A stretch of DNA of 64,000 bases from Agaribacterium sp. ZY112 (GTDB lineage Bacteria; Pseudomonadota; Gammaproteobacteria; Pseudomonadales; Cellvibrionaceae), in the NCBI RefSeq assembly GCF_041346925.1, contig NZ_CP166840.1:3967001-4031000 (forward strand), read 5' to 3'. The notes beneath the pieces are model-generated. The model worked only from the letters and a program-made list of their open reading frames with translations, did no database searches and was not told the origin of the DNA. Below, one piece after another: positions 1 to 9,346 of this stretch. The stretch's first letter is position 1, and each line of letters opens with the position of its first letter. The position numbers were made by a program, and so were the translations under genes.

Positions 1-1
1 T

Positions 2-325
2 TCTGCATCTCAGTTTATGCTCGAAGAGTTTACTTCACCGAAAAAAAACATAGTTGAAAATATCCACCAAGCATTTTTAATGCACACTCCAATAGAGATT
101 AACTACCAGACCTTAAACGGGGATAGAACCAAGCGCATTATTGAGCCTCATTACCTACTACTCAGCTACCCCATTTGGTATGTCATTGCCTGGGATCATT
201 TACGTAATGCAGCACGAACCTTTCGCTGCGACAGAGTTAAGCACGTTAAGCTTGTAAATGATGTATTCACGCCTCGGCCAATTAGTGATTTCAAATCGTC
301 ATTGGACGGTGTATCGGCTATATAG
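2..325 (+). CDS. WYL-domain regulator, C-terminal part (cut by window start)
   Basis: The reading frame is open from the first bases of the window, so this is the 3' end of a longer gene; the ATG at 17 is probably internal. The visible residues match the end of a WYL domain: an IEINYQTLNGDRTKR strand, a PHYLLLSYPIWYVIAWD core and an ARTFRCDRVKHV segment. These fit the YafY/PaaX-like family of HTH-WYL transcription factors, in which the WYL domain senses a ligand, often a nucleic acid. The N-terminal HTH lies outside the window. It faces convergently toward the haem locus and nothing links it to that locus. Family assignment is fairly safe; the regulated target is unknown. Confidence 0.7.
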   Translation, partial: SASQFMLEEFTSPKKNIVENIHQAFLMHTPIEINYQTLNGDRTKRIIEPHYLLLSYPIWYVIAWDHLRNAARTFRCDRVKHVKLVNDVFTPRPISDFKSSLDGVSAI

Positions 326-431
326 GCTTTAACATAATCGGTTTCGCCCCAAACAGGCCTCCTGTTCACGTATTGTTGCCTACTCTTATGTACCAACTAG
401 ATAACGCTTTTTAAAACCTTGATCGTCACCC

Positions 432-3400
432 CTAACTACCCACTCGCGGCTTTAACAAGGCTTCACGATACTGATATAAAAAACCCAAAATAAAGATAAG
501 CACGCAACCTAGCCCTGCGCCTATTAATAACCACGGCATAGGGGTTTTGGTGCTTGGCTCCTGCTGCTCTAGCTTCTGGCCCTGTACTTTTTCAGCAGCT
601 TCTGTAGCTTTTATTTGGTCCGTCACTTGCGCTGCAAGTTCGGGCGCAGGTAAGCTAAGGTTTAAGCCAAAACCTTTAGATTGTTCGCCAATGTAGTCAC
701 GCAGTTTATTGTTATCGACCACTAAGTCGTAGTTATTAACTAAATACTCGTAGCGCTTTATTAGGATTTCTAAAGTTTGGGCATCTGCCTGCCAATATTC
801 TTTGCGGCTGGCCTCTAACATTCTCTCAATAATGGCGGCTTGAGCTTTAGGGTCGACTTCTTCAAACCATTCATTTAATCCCTGCTCTAAACTATCTTCT
901 ACGTAGACTTCAAACAAGCTTTGCCACTGGTCTTCACGCACTAGGTTTGGGTCCATGACTTGCCAACCAAAAAAGTTACTAATGTTACTGGCCATGGTAA
1001 CGGCGCCGCTATAACCTTCTTTTTTCATTTCCGCGACCCAGCGTTCATGTAAATTACGGCTGCGTAACTCTTTGGCTAAAAAGGTTGCTGCGTTTTCCAT
1101 TTTAGGGCGCTGGGCATCACGCAAGTTGCCAATAAACATCTCGGGTGATACGCCATCGATATTACGAATAGCAAGTGCTAAACCACCAAAATATTGGAAA
1201 GGGTCATCAGATGAAAGCATGCCATACACATTGGATGAACGAGAGAACATAGCAATATCGGTGCCCGATAAGTTTTGTGCATATAGGTCTACGTTTTCTG
1301 GCGCACTCTGCCCCCAACGGTTGACATCGGCACCATAGACATACCCCATACGAGACAAATATAAGTCGGCCAGTTTGCTATCACCGCCCCATGTGTCAGA
1401 TGCAATGGTCGACTCACCTAAGCCCGAACCATAATTACCAGATTCATTAGAAAAAATGCGCACAGAAGAAAGGTAAACGGCTTCATCTTCTTCTAAACCC
1501 TGCGCTATTAATGCGGCTTGGGTTGCTTGGCTGTGCTGCCAAATCGAGTTGCCCTCTTCTTTTAATTGGCTTAACTCTTCTATTGCTTTGGCCATCCATT
1601 GCATTACGTTGGGAAAGGCGTCGCGGTACAAGCCTGTTGCCGATAACACCACATCTACCCGTGGGCGTTTTAATTCTGATGCAGGTATAATTTCTGTACC
1701 GATCACACGCCCATCTTGACGCCACTTGGGGCGTACTCCCATGGCATACAGTGCTTGAGACTCTAATACACCGTAGTGGCGCATGGTTTCCATCGACCAC
1801 AAAGAAAAGGCCAGCTTAGCCGGGTAACGACCATGCTTTTGGTAATAATCATTAATAACACCTTCGGTTAATTCTTTACCTTGTTGCCACGCGGCTTTGG
1901 TCGGCACACGTGATGGATCAAAACCATAGAGATTGTAACCGGTCGGTAGTGACTCTGGATGACGAATTGGGTCTCCACCAGTTTTAACAGGAATGTATTT
2001 TCCTGCAAGTGTATTAATTAAATACTGCTGTTCACGGATGGCTTGAAAGTTTGCATAGAATTCACGCCCTTTTTCCAAGTATTCTCGCAGGGGCTGCTCT
2101 AATTCATCAAGCGGTTGAGCTTCCAGCACATAGTGTTTAACCAGCTGGTAACCAACGCTATGCTCTAGCTCTATACCTTTTTCAATATCATGATGGACGT
2201 TGCTAGTAACTTGCTCTTCTTGGTGATGATGGCTGTGCTCATGTCTATCGGCACGCTCATGGCTGTGCTCATGATCATTACCCAGCTCGTGCTCATACTC
2301 CGCGGCCAAACTGTAAAAATCAGAACCCAACATTTGCACTAAAGTCGCGATTAATAGCTCTTGTTCGGGTAATTCACCAAAAGTATGTAGTCCTAAGGGT
2401 TGGTTCTGTACAGCAAGCTCTTCTAAGTAGCTATGCAGCTCTTCTAAAAATAAAGGATAGTCGGCATAAATAGCCTCCTCTTGCCAACCCATATCGCTGC
2501 AAATATTCTGCTCTTGGCAGCTTTCTACAATGAGCTTAGCGGTTTTTATTTTAACACCACCTTCATCTAAGGATTTATATTGATGCATTAATTCATGCAT
2601 ATCGGCGATACCGCCGTGCAAGCCTGCTGCAGCAAAAGGAGGTGTCATGTGGGCAATAACGGTGGCGCTACCACGGCGCTTTGTCTGCATGGCTTCGCCT
2701 ACGTCATCAACAATAAAGGGATAGATAACTGGGGTATCCCAAGTGGCTAAGTTACTTTGGTCGTACAGAGATAAACCACGCTCTTTACCCGGTAAATATT
2801 CATGCGATCCGTGGGTACCTAAATGCACAATTGCATCACTGCCCCAGAACTTACGAGTATAATAATAAGCCGCTAAATAATAGTGGTTCATCGGCACCGT
2901 AGCTTTGTGGTAATAACGCTTATCGTCTTCTTCATTTTCTGCACGCGGTGGTTGGCGCATCACCAACATATTACCATTGCGAATACGCGGTATCACAAAA
3001 TAAGAAGTGCCATCGCGCTCCACCACCATAAAGTTGTCTTTAGCTTGACCCCAGAAGTTATTAATGGGTTCTTTTACATGCGCAGGTAAAGTATCAAACC
3101 AGATTAAGTATTCACTCACTGGCATTAATTCGGCAAGGTCATCGTCTATTAAAGAGTCCAGCTCATAACTGCGATAAAAAGGGCTTAATATACGGTCAAT
3201 TTTGTCTGTAAAGTAATCGGCCTCGACTTTGTTAACACCATAACCGTTGTTATTAAGGTTTTCCGAAATAGAACGTAAACTTTCTGGCACATTTAAGAAC
3301 GAAGCACCTACATCCCTATCCCCCCAAACCATTACTGCCAGTTGTTTCTTCTTATTGCTTTTGTATTTTAAGTTCAGGATGTTTTTACTTGATCTCACCA

Positions 3401-4481
3401 AATGCTCTAGCTGGTAGTCAATTACTTCAATTCGGCCTGTGGTTTTATCGGTTGCTGCAACAATAATCGGATTCACCACACCAGTCGATTCAGGTAAAGC
3501 TAATTGGAAGGGAGTTGAACCTGGCGCAATACCCTGAGAACTTTTCTCCCAGTGCTGCTGATTACCGCCATAATACGTTAGTGCTTGAATAACAGGTATT
3601 GCTATGGATTCAAATTCAGATTTACGCTTACTGGCCCAATGTATAGAGCGAAAATTTACGATAAGATCAGCATAGACATCTCCATCTTTACGTAATAAGT
3701 CACGGTAATCTTTTGCACGAGGGCTTAATTCAAAGTAAAAAGGCAGCACCTTAAGGCCTTGATCTTCAAAGCGAGCAATAGCTTGATCTATTAACTCCGT
3801 CGCTTCTGATTCAATCGCCGCACGCTGAAACAATAAAGCCACACGACCTTTTGTAAGCGAGTCGATCTTGGCCTGATTATTACGATATTTCTGCTCCCAA
3901 CTTAAATAAGACTCTAAGTTCGTAAAGACTTGCTGAGCCTTAGGGTGATAAATACCCATTGCAGGAAGAACAATAGGCTCGGCAATAGTGGTATTAAGAC
4001 CGTGAATAACATCGGCGTGCATATATCTGGCAAGATTGGCCATATTCTCTGCGCCACCATTATCAAAATAGGCGTTCATGCGCAGGCCCTGCTCGAGGCT
4101 AACCTTGCTTTTCAGCTTAGGGTTGTCTAACCACGAGATCGCAACCGATGCTGCGCTTAAGCCTTGTGCCTTACTCGTATTCTGTAAAACAGGTTCAAAC
4201 TTTTCGAAGCTAGCTTTTGAGTCCCGCTTGCTAACCCCAGAAAACACAATCAGGTCAGCGGCCTTAAAAGCAACCAAGGCATCTTCCTTGTTATCTAGTT
4301 CATGAGCAGAGCGTGAGCGAATCATCACACCTTGCTTTTGGGCTTGCTCTTTTAACAAAGCCATTTTAGCTTTATTACTATGAGAGCCGCTAACAAATAG
4401 CACATTACTCGTTTCAGCCAATAAAAGGCTACTAGCTAATAGACACAGCAAGCCTACTAGCGTTTGTTTTACACACGTCAT
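432..4481 (-). CDS. hmuS: CobN/HmuS-like chelatase, membrane anchored (copy 1)
   Basis: A protein of about 1349 residues of the CobN/BchH large chelatase-subunit family. The diagnostic motif HLGTHGSHEYLPGKERG lies near residues 553-569. Unlike cytoplasmic CobN it begins with a signal peptide (TLVGLLCLLASSLLLAE) and ends with a membrane helix (PWLLIGAGLGCVLIFILGF), so the body should be periplasmic and tethered to the inner membrane. It ends an hmuR-hmuY-channel-DUF2149 cluster, as in Bacteroidetes hmu operons, where HmuS is reported to remove iron from haem; I infer the same role. A His-rich insert (HEHSHERADRHEHSHHH) at about residues 733-760 is missing from the second copy. ATG 4481 is preferred; an in-frame GTG at 4490 is possible. 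Automatic annotation would probably say cobaltochelatase CobN. Confidence 0.8.
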   Translation of the reverse strand: MTCVKQTLVGLLCLLASSLLLAETSNVLFVSGSHSNKAKMALLKEQAQKQGVMIRSRSAHELDNKEDALVAFKAADLIVFSGVSKRDSKASFEKFEPVLQNTSKAQGLSAASVAISWLDNPKLKSKVSLEQGLRMNAYFDNGGAENMANLARYMHADVIHGLNTTIAEPIVLPAMGIYHPKAQQVFTNLESYLSWEQKYRNNQAKIDSLTKGRVALLFQRAAIESEATELIDQAIARFEDQGLKVLPFYFELSPRAKDYRDLLRKDGDVYADLIVNFRSIHWASKRKSEFESIAIPVIQALTYYGGNQQHWEKSSQGIAPGSTPFQLALPESTGVVNPIIVAATDKTTGRIEVIDYQLEHLVRSSKNILNLKYKSNKKKQLAVMVWGDRDVGASFLNVPESLRSISENLNNNGYGVNKVEADYFTDKIDRILSPFYRSYELDSLIDDDLAELMPVSEYLIWFDTLPAHVKEPINNFWGQAKDNFMVVERDGTSYFVIPRIRNGNMLVMRQPPRAENEEDDKRYYHKATVPMNHYYLAAYYYTRKFWGSDAIVHLGTHGSHEYLPGKERGLSLYDQSNLATWDTPVIYPFIVDDVGEAMQTKRRGSATVIAHMTPPFAAAGLHGGIADMHELMHQYKSLDEGGVKIKTAKLIVESCQEQNICSDMGWQEEAIYADYPLFLEELHSYLEELAVQNQPLGLHTFGELPEQELLIATLVQMLGSDFYSLAAEYEHELGNDHEHSHERADRHEHSHHHQEEQVTSNVHHDIEKGIELEHSVGYQLVKHYVLEAQPLDELEQPLREYLEKGREFYANFQAIREQQYLINTLAGKYIPVKTGGDPIRHPESLPTGYNLYGFDPSRVPTKAAWQQGKELTEGVINDYYQKHGRYPAKLAFSLWSMETMRHYGVLESQALYAMGVRPKWRQDGRVIGTEIIPASELKRPRVDVVLSATGLYRDAFPNVMQWMAKAIEELSQLKEEGNSIWQHSQATQAALIAQGLEEDEAVYLSSVRIFSNESGNYGSGLGESTIASDTWGGDSKLADLYLSRMGYVYGADVNRWGQSAPENVDLYAQNLSGTDIAMFSRSSNVYGMLSSDDPFQYFGGLALAIRNIDGVSPEMFIGNLRDAQRPKMENAATFLAKELRSRNLHERWVAEMKKEGYSGAVTMASNISNFFGWQVMDPNLVREDQWQSLFEVYVEDSLEQGLNEWFEEVDPKAQAAIIERMLEASRKEYWQADAQTLEILIKRYEYLVNNYDLVVDNNKLRDYIGEQSKGFGLNLSLPAPELAAQVTDQIKATEAAEKVQGQKLEQQEPSTKTPMPWLLIGAGLGCVLIFILGFLYQYREALLKPRVGS

Positions 4482-4492
4482 GGTATTCACTA

Positions 4493-4813
4493 TTATTGTG
4501 ATTGTTTATCTTCAGGAACATAAACAATGGAGCCATCGCCCATACGATAAGCAACACCAGCTTTAACCCCCTCACCATTACCAATTTCGCCACTACTTTT
4601 ATAACTTTCTATGGTCTCACCGTTTTTGATAATCAGCTCCATGTCTTCTTGGCCAGGGTTTTTAATCACCGTGACATTTTCGTCAAGGAATGGATTCATC
4701 GGGTTTTGAGCAATAGCAATAAGCAAGGCTGCAACCAATACCAAAAATACATCCACAAGGTTCACTACCGACAGTGCAGGGTTAATTGCTTCATCTTCAT
4801 CAAGCAGCTTCAC
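4493..4813 (-). CDS. DUF2149 small membrane protein, ExbD-like partner
   Basis: 106 residues with one N-terminal membrane helix (VVNLVDVFLVLVAALLIAI) followed by a small periplasmic domain (NPFLDENVTVIKNPG...). This is the layout of DUF2149 proteins, which resemble ExbD/TolR in topology and usually follow a MotA/TolQ/ExbB-type gene beside CobN-like genes. It starts with GTG, 9 nt after a GGAG, and overlaps the end of the channel gene by 14 bp, so the two are translationally coupled. It ends just before hmuS. The likely role is the second half of a proton-driven complex that energises HmuS or haem uptake. Family recognition is good; the mechanism is inference. Confidence 0.75.
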   Translation of the reverse strand: MKLLDEDEAINPALSVVNLVDVFLVLVAALLIAIAQNPMNPFLDENVTVIKNPGQEDMELIIKNGETIESYKSSGEIGNGEGVKAGVAYRMGDGSIVYVPEDKQSQ

Positions 4814-5396
4814 TTAAGTTTGCTCCTTGCGTGTCATTTTTTTGGGGATCATTGCTTTGTGATTCAGCAGCCGATACACGCGCCAATGCGATTAATTCTG
4901 TAGCTAACCAACGCTTTTTTACACTGGCGATCCAAAAGGTAATAGAGGCTATCACTAAGCCAAAAATAACCGCCGAGAAGGCTACAATTAAATTTTCACT
5001 AATACCCTGAACATTGCCGTTGGCTAACGACTTAAGTGCGGGCCCCATCGGCACCATAGTCGCAATTAGCCCTAACATAGGAGCGATACGGCTAACAGTA
5101 CGCACGGTCTCTAACTCTTCAAAGGCTGCTACGTCTAGCTCGTCTTTTGTGCTGCTAGGCTGGGCTTTAAGAAAGGTAAACAATGGATAACCGCGAATAG
5201 GCCTTAGGGTGTTCAGATTATTTGTGTCTATACAGTTTTTAAATGCGGAGCGGCTTTGTCGGCGCTGATAAGCTTGAGCAGCAAAACCACCCATAGCAAA
5301 CAAGCTATAAACAAACAACAAACATAACAGTATAAGTACCGGCGCCATAAAAAAATCGGACATCTGGTACATTAATTCTTCTAAATTACGGATCAT
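4800..5396 (-). CDS. MotA/TolQ/ExbB-type proton channel protein
   Basis: 198 residues with three predicted membrane segments: one near residues 15-40 and a pair in the C-terminal half around residues 100-165. The segment TVSRIAPMLGLIATMVPMGP is the typical TolQ/ExbB/MotA channel signature (RIAPMLGLIGT in relatives). In TonB, Tol and Mot systems this family forms a proton channel that converts membrane potential into motion of a periplasmic partner. The partner here is the overlapping DUF2149 gene. Position between hmuY and hmuS matches the HmuT-U-V block of Bacteroidetes hmu operons; I do not assign a letter because the naming of these small genes is not certain to me. Confidence 0.8.
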   Translation of the reverse strand: MIRNLEELMYQMSDFFMAPVLILLCLLFVYSLFAMGGFAAQAYQRRQSRSAFKNCIDTNNLNTLRPIRGYPLFTFLKAQPSSTKDELDVAAFEELETVRTVSRIAPMLGLIATMVPMGPALKSLANGNVQGISENLIVAFSAVIFGLVIASITFWIASVKKRWLATELIALARVSAAESQSNDPQKNDTQGANLSEAA

Positions 5397-5714
5397 TTTC
5401 TTACCAATTATTAACTAGACACTAGGGAGTAAGACCAACATTGACTTGCTGCATAAGATCAAGACCTAGCAGCAATAAAGTGCAATACACAAGGGCATAC
5501 TTAAAACCAATAACGCTATTTATCTTTAATTACACTTTGATTCTGCCGGCGTCGACTGCCTTTTTGCAGCCGTCTTTTCTTTATCGTGCGCATACAAAAT
5601 CCCTCTTCTTATGTGCGTGATTGAAATCGTAAAACTAATAAGTTAAAGCAAAGACAACATCAAAAAAGGTCATTGGCTTTGCTTGTAACAAGCTCCTATA
5701 AGATATTGACTCTC
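5397..5714. other. 318-bp gap between hmuY and the channel gene
   Basis: No open frame with a credible start or ribosome-binding site was seen on either strand. The stretch is AT-rich. It could hold the end of the hmuR-hmuY transcript and a separate promoter for the channel-DUF2149-hmuS genes, but neither a clear terminator hairpin nor a convincing promoter was identified. Confidence 0.4.
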
Positions 5715-6854
5715 TTATTCAGAAGCAGGTAGCTCGATATAACGAAAGCTGTAGGTACCGGAATTGCCTTCAGCATCGTAATACGCTGTAATTTGAAACT
5801 TGTAGTTCGCGGCATCAGTTTTAACGATATAGGTTGCAAAGTTAGACCAAAGAAGATGGCCGTCATTAACGCCATAGTTACCCCAACCATAAGGTGCGTT
5901 AGCATCGCCCTGAGTTGCGTAAGCACTGGTGATCTCAATATTGGGCAACCAAGTCATAAAGCCAATATTGGCTGTAGGGATACCTTCTACATCGGCATAA
6001 CTTGGGTCATTTGTGGCAGTACGATCGTCTGCAATATTAATGTCAAAATTAAGCAAGTTATCACTACAAGGAATACTTATGTCCCAGCCATCATCTGCTG
6101 TAACTGTCATACCCAGGTGCAAATCAACATATACGGCGCTATCACATGCACTAGCATTAACATCAATGTCAAATGCATCGTCAAACATCTCTACGTCACT
6201 AGCCTGTAATTGAACCGAGAAACGAATGGAGTCCATACCCATGCTATTTTGCACAAGCTCGCTTACACTAAATCGCGCAAGACCAGCATCTGAACGAACT
6301 AAAAAGAAACTTTCTGCATCGGCACTGACGGTATGCGTCGATACATCATAGCTGTACCAAGAACTAATAACCGCTTCGGCACTATCGGTAGAAAACTCAT
6401 CGTCAGCAGGGATAGTAGGGTCTAAAGCCAAGAACGCATCCAACTCTGTTTCTGCTGTGGCATTGTTAAAACGCTCCACAACAGGCTTGCCTTCTGCGTC
6501 ATAAAAATCTCCCGTATTAGCCGTAAAATAAATACTAACTGGCGTATCAGCAAAGCGATTTAAGTAAACTTTGGTACGGTTAAAAGCAATATCCCAATCG
6601 GCATTTGTTTCTGCCTCTTCTTCGCTAAGCTCAACGATACTGGCACTATCTAGGTCGTAATACACTGTTTTAGGTAAAGATCGAGTGCCTGTATCAATAT
6701 CACTGACCTCAAATAACTCAGCATTTGGGCTAGGGCTAGCTTCAGGGCTAGGGCTCGTCTCAACGACCGGTTTATGTTCATCTGAGTCGCCACCACAAGC
6801 TGACATAAATGCCGCCAAGGCAAAAGCTGAAGAAATCTTGCTAAGTAAATTCAT
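5715..6854 (-). CDS. hmuY: HmuY-family haem-binding lipoprotein
   Basis: 379 residues beginning with a lipoprotein signal; the lipobox FMSAC places the acylated cysteine at residue 20. The HmuY family is indicated by two recurring blocks, WDIAFNRTKVYLNRF near the start of the domain and ATYIVKTDAANYKFQITAYY near the end, where relatives read YIIKTxxGKYYKLQ. HmuY proteins capture haem outside the cell and hand it to a TonB receptor. This one is roughly twice the length of the Bacteroidetes archetype, with extra central sequence (about residues 150-290) that includes C-x-n cysteines I cannot assign. ATG 6854 has a good AGGAGA upstream. The gene follows hmuR by about 50 bp. Confidence 0.75.
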   Translation of the reverse strand: MNLLSKISSAFALAAFMSACGGDSDEHKPVVETSPSPEASPSPNAELFEVSDIDTGTRSLPKTVYYDLDSASIVELSEEEAETNADWDIAFNRTKVYLNRFADTPVSIYFTANTGDFYDAEGKPVVERFNNATAETELDAFLALDPTIPADDEFSTDSAEAVISSWYSYDVSTHTVSADAESFFLVRSDAGLARFSVSELVQNSMGMDSIRFSVQLQASDVEMFDDAFDIDVNASACDSAVYVDLHLGMTVTADDGWDISIPCSDNLLNFDINIADDRTATNDPSYADVEGIPTANIGFMTWLPNIEITSAYATQGDANAPYGWGNYGVNDGHLLWSNFATYIVKTDAANYKFQITAYYDAEGNSGTYSFRYIELPASE

Positions 6855-6904
6855 AGTATTCTCCTGATAATATTTTTTAATAAGCATTAAATTATTTAAA
6901 AGAG

Positions 6905-8932
6905 TTATTTAAGTAAGTATTCAATTGTTGCTGACACATATCGCCCTGCTTCAGGGCGAGGATCGAACTCTTGACCGTGCTTAAACTTATAGGCTCGATG
7001 TTCGTTGGTGAGGTTATCTAAGCCGAGCTGCCAACGGAATCCTGCAGCAATATCTTGAGCAAGGCTTAAATTAAAGGTCGTATAACCATTATTTACAGCT
7101 ACCAAACTAGGGTCGTGAGCTTCATCGGCTTGATACACAGCATAAAGAAGCAACTCCAAACCAGTTTTAGTCAGCTTGGTTTTATAATTGGCTTTTACTT
7201 GGTGGTAAGGGCGGCTTTCTAAACGCTGCTCCGTTATGGCATCACGTGCATCAAGGTAGTTATAACTGAGCCGATAACTACTACTGCCCTTGCTATAAGC
7301 TACATCGGCATCCACGCCAGAGATTCGTGTTTTAGCAAAATTCTGGTATTGATAGACATCTAAGTTCATTTCTTCACTCAGCTCCGGAGAATAAACCGTA
7401 TCAATAAAGTTACGGGCATCTGAGTAGTGAGTAGAGAGCGTAGTTGTCAGTGTCGCGCTATTATCTAGCTCTTGATTAAGTTCAATCTCGGTATTAAATG
7501 ATACGGATTCTTCCGGAACAAGATCTTCATTACCGATAATGATGTAACCTAAATTACTGTGATCAAATAAATAATATTGCTCTTTAATGTTCGGAACACG
7601 ATAGCCTTCGCCCAAACTTGTTCGCCATACAAAGCGGGTGTCTTCGCTTAGATCTTGATCAAACTTTACATTACCGCGCAATGCGGTGTGAGCCCCATAG
7701 CCTTCGTCATTTTGTATACGACCACCGACGACCCACTCCCACTTCTCACTCGCTTGCCAATCGGCTTGTAAAAAGGCTTCAACACCGCCTTGCTCTTCAT
7801 CATCCACCTCGGGTGTGGCTTCACCCAGCTTTATTTGTGAAAGACCGTCTTGGTAATAGTGCAAACCACTTAACCACTCAACAGCATCTAGCTGCCATGC
7901 GTATTGTGCATCTAGCTCAACTAGAGAGATGTCAGCCTGTCGTAAAGAACCACGCTGACCGCTTATTTCATCGTGCTGTATGGCTTGGGCTTTAAGCTCT
8001 ACTTGATCAAAGTCAGCAATAAAGCTATGAGCGTTTTTTTCTACATCCGATGTATAATAATTATCAGACCCACCTGGAAAAGCGCCCGTCACTCGGTATT
8101 TTGACTCTTGAAAATCTTGATATTTGTACGCTGCACTGAGAAGGTCACTGTTATAACTTAATTTTGCACTAGCAATGGTCTTATCTTGATCAGCACCAAG
8201 TTGGCTATTGTCAGTTAAGTCCGGGTCAAAAGCCGGCGCCTCAATACTCTGATAAACCGCATCTAGGGCCCACGCTTTATAATTTATGGTGGCACCAACG
8301 CGTGTTTGAGAATCGAAATCATCAATTTCATTATCGGTATAACGAGCAAAGGTTTGCGCTAGGAAAAACTGATTTTGTTTGTTTTTCTTTGTGATGATAT
8401 TAATCACACCACCAATAGCCTCACTACCATATAAAGCCGATGCAGCACCACGTACAACTTCAATACGTTCGATATCTAAAGATGAAATTTGAGCAAAATC
8501 GACTGACGACCCAGTGGGCGCCAATAATCGTTGCCCATCAACCAAGACCAACACACGATCACCATCAAAACCGCGCATTAAAATATTGAACCCTTCCTTT
8601 TCGGAACGCTGCATATAAACACCTGGAATGTACTGCAAAGCCTGTTCAAGAGTACCGGTGCTACTTACAGCCTGAATATCTGAACCAGAAATAACTTCAA
8701 CAGAAACAGGGGATTCACTTAACAGTTTTTCGGTACGCGTACCGGTAATCACCACCTCTTCAAGCTGATCCAGGTCTTTTTTAACACGCTCTTCTGTGCC
8801 TGCTGAAGACTCAGCCGCTACCTCTAAAGCACTTAACAATATACAAGTAGACAGAGCCCAAGCCCCACCATCCCTTAGTTTCAAGCCAAACAAAATCGTT
8901 ATCCCGCAAGCTAAATAAGCTAAACGCCGCAA
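6905..8932 (-). CDS. hmuR: TonB-dependent haem receptor
   Basis: An outer-membrane gated channel of about 675 residues. A plug domain follows a TonB-box-like EEVVITGTRTEKLL; plug motifs include IPGVYMQRSE, VLVDGQRL and IEVVRGAASALYGSEAIGGVINIITK. The C-terminus ends in the barrel signature ATIEYLLK. It heads the minus-strand haem arm with hmuY next, which identifies haem as the likely ligand rather than cobalamin or siderophore. The start is unclear: no ATG lies in the plausible N-terminal region, and position 8932 is a TTG with no good ribosome-binding site. A later TTG near residue 17 would leave a normal signal sequence (ALSTCILLSALEVAAE). Confidence 0.85.
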   Translation of the reverse strand: MRRLAYLACGITILFGLKLRDGGAWALSTCILLSALEVAAESSAGTEERVKKDLDQLEEVVITGTRTEKLLSESPVSVEVISGSDIQAVSSTGTLEQALQYIPGVYMQRSEKEGFNILMRGFDGDRVLVLVDGQRLLAPTGSSVDFAQISSLDIERIEVVRGAASALYGSEAIGGVINIITKKNKQNQFFLAQTFARYTDNEIDDFDSQTRVGATINYKAWALDAVYQSIEAPAFDPDLTDNSQLGADQDKTIASAKLSYNSDLLSAAYKYQDFQESKYRVTGAFPGGSDNYYTSDVEKNAHSFIADFDQVELKAQAIQHDEISGQRGSLRQADISLVELDAQYAWQLDAVEWLSGLHYYQDGLSQIKLGEATPEVDDEEQGGVEAFLQADWQASEKWEWVVGGRIQNDEGYGAHTALRGNVKFDQDLSEDTRFVWRTSLGEGYRVPNIKEQYYLFDHSNLGYIIIGNEDLVPEESVSFNTEIELNQELDNSATLTTTLSTHYSDARNFIDTVYSPELSEEMNLDVYQYQNFAKTRISGVDADVAYSKGSSSYRLSYNYLDARDAITEQRLESRPYHQVKANYKTKLTKTGLELLLYAVYQADEAHDPSLVAVNNGYTTFNLSLAQDIAAGFRWQLGLDNLTNEHRAYKFKHGQEFDPRPEAGRYVSATIEYLLK

Positions 8933-9033
8933 CCTATAATGTTGCTTTACGCGTCAATTTCATTTGCAAATGCTAACTGTTCTCATTACTATTAGCAACA
9001 GCATTGTTGATTAAGACTTAAAAGAGACATCAC
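8933..9033. promoter_or_regulatory. Divergent haem-locus promoter region with possible Fur box
   Basis: This 101-bp interval separates hmuR (minus) from the PepSY gene (plus), so it must drive both arms. Read on the minus strand, 8969-8989 contains AATGAGAACAGTTAGCATT, which resembles the AATGAGAAT-type half sites of Fur boxes although the match is imperfect. Iron control by Fur is normal for haem uptake genes; here it is an inference from a partial match and context. Confidence 0.4.
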
Positions 9034-9315
9034 ATGAAAAAGCTAACTACCCTACTTGCCTTAAGCCTGACTAGCTCGTTTGCCTTTGCTGGCGCAGATT
9101 GCCCAGAAGCAGAGCCAGACACATGGCTTAGTAAATTGGATATGCAAAAAAAGATCGTTAATGACTACGGCTTTAGCATTAAACGATTCTTAATAGATGG
9201 GAACTGCTACGAGATTTACGGCTGGGAAACCGATAGTGAAAGCAAAGAGGAAAAACGTATCGAAGTTTATTTCAACCCAGTTAACGGCGATATCGTTAAG
9301 AAAAAGAGTAAATAG
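9034..9315 (+). CDS. PepSY-domain periplasmic protein
   Basis: 93 residues with a clear signal peptide (MKKLTTLLALSLTSSFAFA) and a single PepSY-type domain: helix WLSKLDMQKKIVNDYGF, then strands KRFLIDGNCYEIYGWE and KRIEVYFNPVNGDIVKK. The last block is the usual PepSY ending. Small periplasmic PepSY proteins are often encoded beside cytochrome b561 or ferric reductase genes. Here the next gene, 31 bp downstream, is a cytochrome b561, followed by the second hmuS, which suggests one operon. Its role is unknown; modulation of the neighbouring redox protein is possible. Confidence 0.75.
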   Translation: MKKLTTLLALSLTSSFAFAGADCPEAEPDTWLSKLDMQKKIVNDYGFSIKRFLIDGNCYEIYGWETDSESKEEKRIEVYFNPVNGDIVKKKSK

Positions 9316-9346
9316 CACCCATCAATACTCGCAGTGACAGCCAACA

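Noticed and set aside
8933..9033. A cobalamin riboswitch before the TonB receptor
   Set aside because: The spacer is only about 100 bp and lacks the conserved B12-box; the receptor has hmuY beside it.
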